A stretch of 6,266 nucleotides of DNA from Gammaproteobacteria bacterium (GCA_003228965.1 QIGP01000048.1:1-6266); one strand, 5' to 3'; counted from the stretch's first letter, positions 1 to 6,266 are shown. A program made the numbers and translations. The notes: generated by a model from the letters alone, not told the origin.

Positions 1-466
1 CGCACAAAAGCATGACCGGAAGTGGTGCACCGGTGAGTTCCGCCAATAGCTCTGTGTGACCAGAGAACGCGTGACCAGCATCGTTGATGATGCCCTTGTG
101 AACGGGTGCAGTGACCATAGCGCCGGCTTGTCGACTGCTACAAAGCGTCGTACAAAGCTTGAGAATGTTCAGCACGTAGTCGCTGTTTGCCGGATTAAGC
201 GAGCCAGGTATGCACGTCGATTTCAGTGGTATATGTAAGACTTGAAGGCTGCCAGGAATGTGAGCCGTGACGTCATCGATGGACGGGCGGCTAAGTAGTT
301 GGGCGCTAATACCAAGTATAGCTGCGCGTTCTTCAAGCAGATGAATGTCAGCGACAACAGCAATTTTTGACGACCAGTTGTGCCGGGCCAGCATCAAACA
401 CAAGTCCGGACCGATGCCTGCAGGCTCACCAGAACTGACGACTACAGTAGGGAGGTCAGTGCTCAT
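1..466 (-). CDS. pdxA: 4-hydroxythreonine-4-phosphate dehydrogenase PdxA, N-terminal part (runs off left edge)
   Basis: PdxA oxidises 4-phosphohydroxy-L-threonine with NAD; the product decarboxylates and is used by PdxJ to make pyridoxine 5'-phosphate in the cytoplasm. Translating the minus strand from the ATG at 466-464 gives 155 uninterrupted codons up to the window edge, about half of the usual ~330 residues. Family signatures are clear: GEPAGIGPDL at residues 13-22, PGSLNPANSDYV at 87-98, VTAPVHKGIINDAG at 118-131 and SGHTE at 135-139, whose His-Thr pair binds substrate phosphate in the family. The metal-binding histidines lie further on, outside the window. The start is 11 bases after the surA stop, with only a weak TAAG-like ribosome site, so translation is probably coupled to surA. 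It is the third gene of a likely lptD-surA-pdxA operon. No frameshift or stop is seen. Identification is secure; only completeness is unknown. Confidence 0.95.
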   Translation of the reverse strand, partial: MSTDLPTVVVSSGEPAGIGPDLCLMLARHNWSSKIAVVADIHLLEERAAILGISAQLLSRPSIDDVTAHIPGSLQVLHIPLKSTCIPGSLNPANSDYVLNILKLCTTLCSSRQAGAMVTAPVHKGIINDAGHAFSGHTELLAELTGAPLPVMLLC

Positions 467-477
467 GTGACTAAAAC

Positions 478-1776
478 TTACAGACGATAGTCGACGAACG
501 CTTCGTCGCGCATGCGAAGAAGCCAGCTCTCGGTTTCTTCCTGGGCCTTGCGCACGCGAATTTGGCCAGCAGCTTCGTTAAGAAGTGCTTCCTCGGTTTT
601 GTCTGAGTCGCGCTTTTCCATTAGCTCGATGATGTGATACCCGAACTGGGTTTTAACGGGTGCGCTCAATCCGCCAAGTTCCAGTTCTTTAAGCTTCGCT
701 TCAAACTGAGGGACGAACTTTCCCGGGCCGCTCCAGCCTAGCTCTCCGCCACTGGTGGCGCTGCCACGGTCGTCGGATTCGTTGCGTGCCAGTTCGACAA
801 AGTCTTCGCCATCGCGAATACGTTGATAGAGTGTTTGTGCTTTGGCCTCGGCGGCTGCGTCGGTGCGAATCTCATTGGTCTCAATGAGAATGTGGCGCGC
901 GAAAAATTCGGTCACAATTACAGGTGGTCGAGAATCGCCGCGTTTGTCGTCGAGCCGAACAATGTGAAAACCGCTGTTACTGCGAAGAGGCGCAGTAAAT
1001 TTGCCAGGCGTTAACGTCCCCACAGCGTCGGCAAACAGTTTGGGTAGTTCGCTGTGTTTACGCCAGCCAATTTTTCCACCAGTCAGGGCGTTCTGACCGG
1101 CCGAATAACTCACAGCCATGCTGCCAAATTCCTTACCGTCTTCGAGCTGTGCATGAATGTCGTCAATCTTTGATTCGAGTTCCTTCACAGCGTCAAGGTC
1201 TGCCTCGGAAGGTACGGGAAGCAGTATTTGGGAGATTTCGTATTCGTTGTTGTCCGACGCGTTGGCCGTCGCCAGGTATTGTTCGGCTTCTTCTCTAGTG
1301 ACCTGAATACGGCCCATCAAGTCGCGCTGGCGCAGCTGCTCCAGCGTCATTTCACGTCGAACGCTGTCACGATAGGCAATGTAGTCGACGCCCTGTTCCG
1401 CCAGTACCTCGGGTAACTGGCTCAGTGTAATACCTGCACGCTCGGCTACGCGGGATATGCCTGTGTTAAGCATATCGTCACTGACTTTTATGCCGAGTCG
1501 GTCGGCGCGCTGAACCTGAAGCTCTTCCACAATGAGACGTTCAAGAATCTGCTTTTCCAGAACGTCGGCCGGTGGCAGCTCTACCTTGTTAATAAGCAGT
1601 TGAGTAGAAATGGCTTCCACTTGACGGTTCAGTTCACTGCGTAACACAACGCCATCATTTACCACGGCCACAATGCCGTCAAGAAGTACGCCTTCTTCCT
1701 GGGCACGAGCGCCAAAGCTAACTACCAAAAGCAAAGTCGCCAGTAAAAAGAGTTGATTAATCAAGTTCTTGGCCAT
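478..1776 (-). CDS. surA: Periplasmic chaperone and peptidyl-prolyl cis-trans isomerase SurA
   Basis: SurA escorts unfolded outer-membrane proteins through the periplasm to the BAM complex and has prolyl isomerase activity. The 432-residue product matches the usual length (E. coli 428). It begins with a Sec signal peptide: Lys3, a hydrophobic core at 8-20 (LFLLATLLLVVSF region), and a likely cut after ARA at 23-25. The SurA N-terminal chaperone domain follows (about 26-155, starting with the typical DGIVAVVNDGVVLRSEL). Two parvulin domains come next: about 178-277 (EISQILLP, GGKIGWRK, GFHIVRL) and about 290-389 (ARHILIET, GGELGWSGPGKFVPQFE, GYHIIELMEKR). A C-terminal helix closes the protein. 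The start codon lies inside the end of lptD (20-base overlap), preceded by GAGGA ten bases upstream, so it is co-transcribed with lptD. LptD is itself a known SurA client in E. coli, which fits the pairing. No defects are seen. Confidence 0.97.
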   Translation of the reverse strand: MAKNLINQLFLLATLLLVVSFGARAQEEGVLLDGIVAVVNDGVVLRSELNRQVEAISTQLLINKVELPPADVLEKQILERLIVEELQVQRADRLGIKVSDDMLNTGISRVAERAGITLSQLPEVLAEQGVDYIAYRDSVRREMTLEQLRQRDLMGRIQVTREEAEQYLATANASDNNEYEISQILLPVPSEADLDAVKELESKIDDIHAQLEDGKEFGSMAVSYSAGQNALTGGKIGWRKHSELPKLFADAVGTLTPGKFTAPLRSNSGFHIVRLDDKRGDSRPPVIVTEFFARHILIETNEIRTDAAAEAKAQTLYQRIRDGEDFVELARNESDDRGSATSGGELGWSGPGKFVPQFEAKLKELELGGLSAPVKTQFGYHIIELMEKRDSDKTEEALLNEAAGQIRVRKAQEETESWLLRMRDEAFVDYRL

Positions 1777-3994
1777 ACCCGAGAATTCCTCGTTCTAAAA
1801 ATGCATCGACTCGCGCGCCAATGCTCGTGAGTCCTTTGAGTTCGATTTGGGCAAAAAGTGCCGTGTCTTGCCCGCCACTTCGGTTGTTCAAAAAGCGTCG
1901 CGAAACAAGCCTTGCAGACCAGCAACAGCGGGAGTACTCCACGCCAGCAAAACGTTCCAGCGTACGCCGCTCGCCCAAAGAGTAGTTCCATCGGCCCACC
2001 AGGTTCCAATTGTTGCCGATAGGCCAGGCAAAAGACAGGTCGGATTGTTCCAGATCGCTACGCTGGAATCGATAAGACAAATTCAGGACTTTGCTCGGTC
2101 CGGGTCGGTATTGAAGTCGGACTACGGCCTTAGCCGTTTCTTGTTCCTGCGGTTCCCACTGGTACTCGACATCGGCGCTCCAGCTGCGGCTAATACCAAG
2201 TCCAACCTGGGCAATAAGATTGGATGAGTCCCCGTTAATTTGCTCTCCGGGCAGGCGTACAGAGCGCTGCCCGAAAAAGAGCGTCTGACCTAGCGTGGCC
2301 GACAGCAGCTCGCGGCCGTTTTCGTCATTAAACAAACGCGTGGTCAGACCAACGCTTAGTTGGTCAGTGTCGCCGATACGGTCGACGCTTGTATAGCGGT
2401 TGTCGCGAAACAACTGGACCAGGTTTACGTCGGGATTGCCGCTGTCGAATACCGGTATGTCGCTTTGATCGACAAACGGAATGTGAGTGTAACGAATGCG
2501 CGGTTCCAGCGTTTGTCGGCGGCTGCCCGATTGACCAATCAGGCGTTCAAAGAACAGTTGACCGTCAAGGCTGTAGATGGGCACTGTGCGGGTTTGCCGT
2601 TCAGGTTGCCCAACAAAATTGACCTCTTTGAGATCGTACTCGGTGTGAGCAAGTGACACGCGAGGTTCTATTGAGTAAGCATTGCCGTGGAATGGCCAGG
2701 CAAGCGAGGGCTGTAAATCGGCGCGCCACCCCCGTGCTCCGATTGCGCGATCGAAATTAGTGATATCGCCGCGCAGGCCTCCGCTTAACTGATTCGGGCC
2801 GCCGAACTGGCTACTGAACCATACCTGGGGCAGTCGCTTGTAAGGTTCGTTAAGGCTCGTGACTGTATCGTCAAGCGTGTTGAACGCCTGACCCCGGATA
2901 CCGACACTTAAGTAGCGGCTGTCGTGAGCAATTTCTATGGTCCGTTCAAGATGAGTCAGCGAAGCGCCCGCCAACGAACCGCTGAGGTCTTCAAAATATT
3001 CTCCGTCGCTTACGTCTTCTGCATCAACTTCGAAGCGAAAGCCATTGTCGAAACGGGAGGTATGGGTCCAGCGACCGAAAATGCGGTCGCTGTCGGTTAA
3101 ATCGTCGTTAGCCAGGAATTCGGTTTCAAAATCACCTTCGGTATTGGCAAACAGGTAGCGCACATCGATGCCAATTTGCGCGCCGCGTTTGGACAAATAG
3201 CGAGGTGTGATCATAGCGTCGTAGTTCGGCGCAATATTCCAATAGTAGGGCAGCGCAACGTCAAAGCCGCTGCGGTCATTCGTACCAAAGTCAGGCAACA
3301 GCACGCCTGATTTTCGGGCGTCGCCAACCGGAAAGGAGATGAAAGGAGTGTACAGAATAGGTACGCCTTTAAACTCAATGCGCACATTACGTCCAACGCC
3401 AATTTGTTTGATTTGGTCAATCTCGATTTCGGGCGCGAGGAAACGCCAATCGTTTTGGCCTTGTGGGCACGCGGTATAGCGAACGTCACGCAAGATGAGC
3501 CGATTGTTGTCGGCTACTTCAATGCTTCCTGCGTCTCCACGGCCGTTACGATCCAGCAGTTCGAAGCTTGCCTGAGAGAACGAACCGTCATCGGTCAGAG
3601 AGGAAAATGACGCATCGGCGCCGCTAATGCGCAAATTGGGCGAGATAAGTTCTACGTTACCCACTACATCAAATTCCTGCGCCTGCGCATCGTAGCGTGC
3701 AGAGTCGGCCGTTATGGCCCGGCCCTGATAGCTGACTGTGACGTCACCGCTTAAGGTTGATATACCATCAGGCTTAAGATTGGCACGATCGGCGCTCAGA
3801 AGTATCTGGCTGCCCGTTGGAAGCGTTTCTGGAGCTATCGTTAACGCCTGTGGCACGACAGTTTCGGGCGTTACCTCGCATTCCGATTGGTTCTGTGCCA
3901 AGGCCAGTGGAGCCACATACAGACATGCGGCCCACCCGGCCACACGTAGCGCTAAGGAGCAGTGAACTGGTACAGGACGGCAGGAAGAATTCAC
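1757..3994 (-). CDS. lptD: LPS-assembly outer-membrane protein LptD (Imp/OstA)
   Basis: LptD forms, with lipoprotein LptE, the translocon that inserts lipopolysaccharide into the outer leaflet of the outer membrane. The product is 745 residues, within the family range (E. coli 784). It has a signal peptide with a likely cut after ALA at 31-33. An OstA/LptA-like periplasmic domain covers about 60-180 (ILLSADRANL, GDVTVSYQGRAITADSARYD). The LptD barrel follows, with GVPILYTPFISFPVGDARKS at 210-229 and LEPRIRYTHIPFVDQSDIPV at 496-515. The conserved disulfide cysteines are present: Cys39, Cys176 and adjacent Cys690-Cys691, equivalent to E. coli C31, C173 and C724/C725. The start is GTG (3994-3992). 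The frame upstream reaches a stop at 4069-4067 without an ATG, and the next internal GTG (codon 18) would destroy the signal peptide. No strong Shine-Dalgarno precedes it. It is the first gene of the lptD-surA-pdxA operon, divergent from amgK. Identity is certain; the exact start is less so. Confidence 0.97.
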   Translation of the reverse strand: MNSSCRPVPVHCSLALRVAGWAACLYVAPLALAQNQSECEVTPETVVPQALTIAPETLPTGSQILLSADRANLKPDGISTLSGDVTVSYQGRAITADSARYDAQAQEFDVVGNVELISPNLRISGADASFSSLTDDGSFSQASFELLDRNGRGDAGSIEVADNNRLILRDVRYTACPQGQNDWRFLAPEIEIDQIKQIGVGRNVRIEFKGVPILYTPFISFPVGDARKSGVLLPDFGTNDRSGFDVALPYYWNIAPNYDAMITPRYLSKRGAQIGIDVRYLFANTEGDFETEFLANDDLTDSDRIFGRWTHTSRFDNGFRFEVDAEDVSDGEYFEDLSGSLAGASLTHLERTIEIAHDSRYLSVGIRGQAFNTLDDTVTSLNEPYKRLPQVWFSSQFGGPNQLSGGLRGDITNFDRAIGARGWRADLQPSLAWPFHGNAYSIEPRVSLAHTEYDLKEVNFVGQPERQTRTVPIYSLDGQLFFERLIGQSGSRRQTLEPRIRYTHIPFVDQSDIPVFDSGNPDVNLVQLFRDNRYTSVDRIGDTDQLSVGLTTRLFNDENGRELLSATLGQTLFFGQRSVRLPGEQINGDSSNLIAQVGLGISRSWSADVEYQWEPQEQETAKAVVRLQYRPGPSKVLNLSYRFQRSDLEQSDLSFAWPIGNNWNLVGRWNYSLGERRTLERFAGVEYSRCCWSARLVSRRFLNNRSGGQDTALFAQIELKGLTSIGARVDAFLERGILGYGQELD
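1787..1791 (-). promoter_or_regulatory. Ribosome binding site of surA inside lptD
   Basis: The minus strand reads GAGGA here, ten bases before the surA ATG at 1776-1774. It lies within the last codons of lptD and supports the chosen surA start, which creates a 20-base gene overlap. Spacing is at the long end of normal. Confidence 0.55.
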
Positions 3995-4018
3995 GGTTTG
4001 GTCGCGGTTTCCGGTGAG

Positions 4019-4047
4019 CGTAGACGGGCACTGAAAAAGCTGGTCAA
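4019..4047 (-). promoter_or_regulatory. Candidate promoter of the lptD-surA-pdxA operon
   Basis: On the minus strand TTGACC (4047-4042) is followed, after a 17-base spacer, by TCTACG (4024-4019). The -35 is good (5 of 6 to TTGACA) but the -10 is poor (3 of 6). Read one base earlier, the downstream element is GTCTAC, close to the GTCTAA-type -10 of sigma-E promoters. Sigma-E drives lptD and surA in E. coli, but the GAACTT-like -35 expected for sigma-E is not present. Transcription would start about 18 bases before the lptD GTG. This is an inference from motif matching only. Confidence 0.35.
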
Positions 4048-4059
4048 CGCCGCTACAAT
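4031..4059 (+). promoter_or_regulatory. Candidate sigma-70 promoter of amgK-murU
   Basis: CTGAAA (4031-4036, 4 of 6 to TTGACA) and TACAAT (4054-4059, 5 of 6 to TATAAT) are separated by an ideal 17 bases. The predicted start near 4066 would leave a leader of only about 15 bases before the ATG at 4081. The elements interleave with the candidate lptD promoter on the other strand, whose -35 (4042-4047) lies inside this spacer, so the two could not easily be occupied together. Motif evidence only. Confidence 0.5.
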
Positions 4060-4094
4060 GGCGAGATTATCGTCGCTACAATGGCACAGATTAT
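4051..4094 (+). repeat. Near-perfect tandem duplication spanning the amgK -10 and start codon
   Basis: Copy one (4051-4070) and copy two (4074-4094) share CGCTACAATGGC exactly, then AGATTAT, differing only at the G versus AC junction; three bases (CGT) separate them. The period is 23 bases. Both copies contain TACAAT (4054-4059 and 4077-4082) and an ATG (4058 and 4081). The two ATGs are in different frames and only the second opens amgK. The second TACAAT has no recognisable -35 at proper spacing. Confidence 0.8.
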
Positions 4095-5229
4095 GGCCGC
4101 CTTCAATTTAAACGGCATCGATTTCAAGGGTATTTCCACAGATCAGTCCCGACTGGCTGCGCTCGCACAATGGCTGGGTGAAATCGTTGCAGAAAAACCT
4201 CTTGTGCTGACGGTCGCGTCGGCTGACGCAAGCTTTCGAAGCTACTACCGCGCCCAGTCCCCGTCGCGTAGCTACATTGTGATGGATGCGCCGCCACCCG
4301 CGGAGGATACCCGGTCGTTTCATTCTCTTGCGCAGTCACTGACAGTCGCGGGAATTGCGGTGCCTGAAGTCTACGGCTGGGCTGCCGAGCATGGGTTTAT
4401 GTTGCTGGAAGATTTTGGCAGCACAACGTTACTGGCAAGTTTAGGTGGCAGGCAGGATCATGAACCTCTGAATGGAGCGTGCAAAAATGAATATGAGAGC
4501 GCGCTTGATACGCTGGTAGAGATGCAGGTTCGTGCCAGACCTGTCGCTCTTCCCAAATACGACGGAGCCTTTTTGTTAAAAGAAATGGAACTCTTTCGTC
4601 GCTGGCTGGTGCACCGTCATTTGAGTTTAAGTTGGTCAGTCGAAGATGAGCGTGAGTGGCAGCGTACGACCCGCCAACTGGTTCAGGATGCACTTGCGCA
4701 ACCGCGTGTTTTTGTTCACCGCGACTACCATAGCCGTAATCTGATGGTTAGGACGGCCAGTGACATTAGGACCCCTGAAGTTAGGATCCCCGAGGTTGGG
4801 ATCAGACAGAGCACGACTGATACGTTGCCTTTAGGAGTTATAGACTTTCAGGACGCAATGCATGGTCCCGTGTTTTATGACGTTGTGTCCCTGCTCAAGG
4901 ACTGTTACGTAGCCTTAAGCGATACCGACTTGAACCATCTTTTGGATCACTACTGTTTCAGAGCCAAGCAAGCGGGACTGGACGTAACCAATGGCGAGCA
5001 AGAGTATCGCAAGTTCCACGCCATGGGCATACAGCGTCATCTCAAAGCCACCGGTATTTTCGCCCGCTTGTGGCACCGTGACACAAAGGAAGGCTATCTC
5101 AAGGATATTCCGCGCACGCTACATTATATTGTGGATGCTGGCCGAAACGATGTTCATTACCGTTGGTTATCACAATGGATTGAGCAACGAGTTCTCCCTC
5201 AAATGAGCCGCATAGAGATTTCCCCATGA
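4081..5229 (+). CDS. amgK: N-acetylmuramate/N-acetylglucosamine anomeric kinase AmgK
   Basis: AmgK phosphorylates MurNAc (and GlcNAc) at C1 with ATP in the cytoplasm, the first step of the peptidoglycan-recycling bypass that gives intrinsic fosfomycin tolerance in pseudomonads. The 382-residue product has the aminoglycoside-phosphotransferase fold. The N-lobe motif SADASFRSYYRA lies at 47-58 and VMDAPPPAED at 67-76. The catalytic loop HRDYHSRN is at 213-220 (Asp215 base, Asn220 metal) and the metal-binding DFQDAMHGPVFYD starts at Asp255. The family C-terminal motif GIQRHLKATGIFARL is at 316-330. A repeat-derived insertion (about 224-250) separates the catalytic loop from DFQD; the P. putida protein, as I recall it, has only a few residues there. 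The start at 4081 has no visible Shine-Dalgarno; an in-frame ATG at 4093 is an alternative, and about 20 N-terminal residues look extra to the family. It overlaps murU by ATGA, and the adjacent murU strongly supports the function. Confidence 0.92.
   Translation: MAQIMAAFNLNGIDFKGISTDQSRLAALAQWLGEIVAEKPLVLTVASADASFRSYYRAQSPSRSYIVMDAPPPAEDTRSFHSLAQSLTVAGIAVPEVYGWAAEHGFMLLEDFGSTTLLASLGGRQDHEPLNGACKNEYESALDTLVEMQVRARPVALPKYDGAFLLKEMELFRRWLVHRHLSLSWSVEDEREWQRTTRQLVQDALAQPRVFVHRDYHSRNLMVRTASDIRTPEVRIPEVGIRQSTTDTLPLGVIDFQDAMHGPVFYDVVSLLKDCYVALSDTDLNHLLDHYCFRAKQAGLDVTNGEQEYRKFHAMGIQRHLKATGIFARLWHRDTKEGYLKDIPRTLHYIVDAGRNDVHYRWLSQWIEQRVLPQMSRIEISP
4766..4810 (+). repeat. 15-bp in-frame micro-repeat within amgK
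   Basis: Three consecutive 15-base units are TTAGGACCCCTGAAG (4766-4780), TTAGGATCCCCGAGG (4781-4795) and the decayed TTGGGATCAGACAGA (4796-4810). A related TTAGGAC start also occurs at 4748. Being a multiple of three the array keeps frame and encodes IRTPE, VRIPE and VGIRQ (residues 229-243). It sits between the catalytic loop and the DFQD metal motif of AmgK and looks like replication slippage. Confidence 0.75.
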
Positions 5230-5978
5230 GGGCTATGATTCTGGCCGCTGGCCGCGGCACCCGCATGGGCGCGCTTACAGAAAGCACGCCGAAACCTTTG
5301 TTGCCCTTGGCCGGTATGCCGTTAATTGAATATCACGTGCGAGCATTGGCAGCGGCCGATATTCGAGAAATCGTAATCAATGTGTCTTGGCTGGGCGATC
5401 AAATAATAGAGACGCTAGGTGACGGCCAGCACTTTGGTGTCGATATTATTTATTCTCAGGAGCCGGACGAAGCTCTGGAGACAGCAGGCGGCATCGCCAA
5501 TGCGTTGCCACTATTGGGTAGCGATCCGTTTATGGTAGTGAGTGGCGATATCTGGTCTGACTTCCCATTGCACCTGTTACGCGATCTCTCCACCAACGCA
5601 TTTAGCGCGTCGGATTGTGCTCACCTGGTCATGGTGAATAATCCTGAACATCATCAGCAAGGCGATTTTTACTTTGTCTCGGGGCAGGTAACTGAATCGG
5701 CGTATTCCTATGGGCGGCTGTATCGCGAACCTGTAAACTTTGACACTAATACGAATGCTACCGTTTGGGTTAAATCTACGTTTAGCGGCATGGGACTTTA
5801 TCGAGCCGGGTTTTTTGAATCGGTCAGTGGTCGCCAGGCGTTAGGCCCGCTGCTTCACGACAACTTGGATAAAGGCCGTGTAAGTTCGACCCTCTACACC
5901 GGGTTGTGGTGGGACGTCGGCACGCCAGAAAGGCTAGCAACGGTGGAACGGTTTCTTCGCGGTTCGAGTCGCATTTAA
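5226..5978 (+). CDS. murU: N-acetylmuramate alpha-1-phosphate uridylyltransferase MurU
   Basis: MurU joins MurNAc-1-phosphate (from AmgK) to UTP, giving UDP-MurNAc for re-entry into cytoplasmic peptidoglycan synthesis. The 250-residue product is a sugar-nucleotidyltransferase. The pyrophosphorylase signature LAAGRGTRM is at 6-14, followed by TPKPLLPLAGMPLIEYH at 21-37 (Lys23) and ETAGGI at 85-90. VVSGDIWSD at 104-112 supplies the metal-binding Asp108, and WWDVGTPERL at 228-237 the second conserved Asp230. It is longer than the ~223 residues I recall for Pseudomonas, mainly through a segment at about 155-182 (SAYSYGRLYREPVNFD and following) before FSGMGLYR. Related NDP-sugar pyrophosphorylases such as RmlA or GlmU are less likely given the length and the neighbouring amgK. 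The ATG overlaps the amgK stop as ATGA and has no good Shine-Dalgarno, indicating translational coupling. Confidence 0.93.
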   Translation: MRAMILAAGRGTRMGALTESTPKPLLPLAGMPLIEYHVRALAAADIREIVINVSWLGDQIIETLGDGQHFGVDIIYSQEPDEALETAGGIANALPLLGSDPFMVVSGDIWSDFPLHLLRDLSTNAFSASDCAHLVMVNNPEHHQQGDFYFVSGQVTESAYSYGRLYREPVNFDTNTNATVWVKSTFSGMGLYRAGFFESVSGRQALGPLLHDNLDKGRVSSTLYTGLWWDVGTPERLATVERFLRGSSRI

Positions 5979-6023
5979 ACTCAAGGGCTAAGCCACACCA
6001 CGGCAGATATCACCTGGTTCGCG

Positions 6024-6266
6024 TTACTCGCCAAAGGACTGGACGGCCGCTTCTTCTTGCGCTTTTTGTTTGAGCATGAGTCTGTGCTCTTCAGTGACTT
6101 TGTCGTCAAACAGTTCCCACTTGTAGCGGGTATCTTCTGGCACCCTGACAAAATACAGCTTGCCTGAGTTGCGCCATCCATCCAGTACAACGCCTGTTTC
6201 AAAGGGCTGACCTTTGGCTGTGACCACGGCGGACGAATGTTCCAGTCGCAAACGTTCGGTGGGATA
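6024..6266 (-). CDS. Unidentified protein, C-terminal 80 residues (runs off right edge)
   Basis: An open frame enters from the right edge and stops at TAA (6026-6024). Its 80 visible residues start YPTERLRLEHSS. There is a beta-rich stretch with VVLDGWRNSGKLYFVRVPED at 26-45, then RYKWELFDD, and a charged, probably helical tail at 57-74 (TEEHRLMLKQKAQEEAAV). No stop lies between the edge and 6026, so the gene probably begins outside the window; an internal TTG at 6251 is possible but unlikely as the true start. It converges on murU with 45 bases between the two stop codons. I do not recognise the family. The aromatic/Asp-rich GWRNSG segment reads as a real conserved protein rather than noise, but no function, location or catalytic residue can be assigned. 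Confidence 0.7.
   Translation of the reverse strand, partial: YPTERLRLEHSSAVVTAKGQPFETGVVLDGWRNSGKLYFVRVPEDTRYKWELFDDKVTEEHRLMLKQKAQEEAAVQSFGE

Noticed and set aside
56..238. 60-codon plus-strand open frame near the left edge
   Set aside because: It is antisense to pdxA, whose conserved PVHKGIINDAG and GHTE motifs lie on the minus strand across the same bases.
467..477. Separate promoter for pdxA
   Set aside because: The gap to surA is only 11 bases and no convincing -35/-10 pair was seen; operon read-through explains expression.
1847..2227. 126-codon plus-strand open frame
   Set aside because: It lies opposite the LptD barrel including the conserved Cys690-Cys691 region; the product has no recognisable motif and no ribosome site was evident.
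4058..4111. 17-codon upstream open frame (MARLSSLQW...) overlapping the amgK start out of frame
   Set aside because: It was created by the tandem duplication and its ATG overlaps the candidate -10, so it would lie upstream of the predicted transcript start.
4397..4693. 98-codon minus-strand open frame
   Set aside because: It is antisense to amgK, which has clear family motifs on both sides; composition reads as a shadow frame.
5979..6023. Possible bidirectional terminator between murU and the convergent gene
   Set aside because: Only a 3-bp stem (GGCTAAGCC) and a GATATC palindrome are visible, with no stable GC hairpin or T-run on either strand.
5981..6202. 73-codon minus-strand open frame overlapping the convergent gene in another frame
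   Set aside because: The frame open from the right edge has a more protein-like sequence (GWRNSGKLYFVRVPED); this one is lysine/serine-rich low-quality sequence with no plausible start context.

Overview
The window is a compact chromosomal housekeeping locus from a gammaproteobacterium. The gene order lptD-surA-pdxA, divergent from amgK-murU, is the arrangement familiar from Pseudomonas and related marine Gammaproteobacteria. Protein motifs place it in that class, but I cannot name the genus. Base composition looks moderate (roughly half G+C by eye). I see no insertion sequence, phage, CRISPR or RNA gene.

Minus strand, read right to left: lptD (3994-1757) encodes the outer-membrane LPS translocon. 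It overlaps surA (1776-478), the periplasmic chaperone/prolyl isomerase that helps fold outer-membrane barrels including LptD. An 11-base gap leads to pdxA (466 to beyond the left edge), for vitamin B6 synthesis, of which only the N-terminal 155 codons are in view. The tight spacing indicates one operon, and in many relatives ksgA-apaG-apaH would follow.

Plus strand: amgK (4081-5229) and murU (5226-5978) overlap by ATGA. They encode a MurNAc/GlcNAc anomeric kinase and a MurNAc-1-phosphate uridylyltransferase. Together they salvage cell-wall sugar to UDP-MurNAc, bypassing de novo synthesis. The 86-base region between lptD and amgK (3995-4080) holds candidate overlapping divergent promoters and a near-perfect 20-base tandem duplication that includes the amgK start codon.

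At the right end, a convergent minus-strand gene (6266-6024, C-terminal 80 codons only) encodes a protein I do not recognise. The divergent pair thus links outer-membrane/LPS assembly with peptidoglycan recycling.

I found no clear new system. The most unusual items are the 15-bp micro-repeat insertion inside the AmgK catalytic loop region, the duplicated promoter/start segment before amgK, and the unidentified convergent gene.
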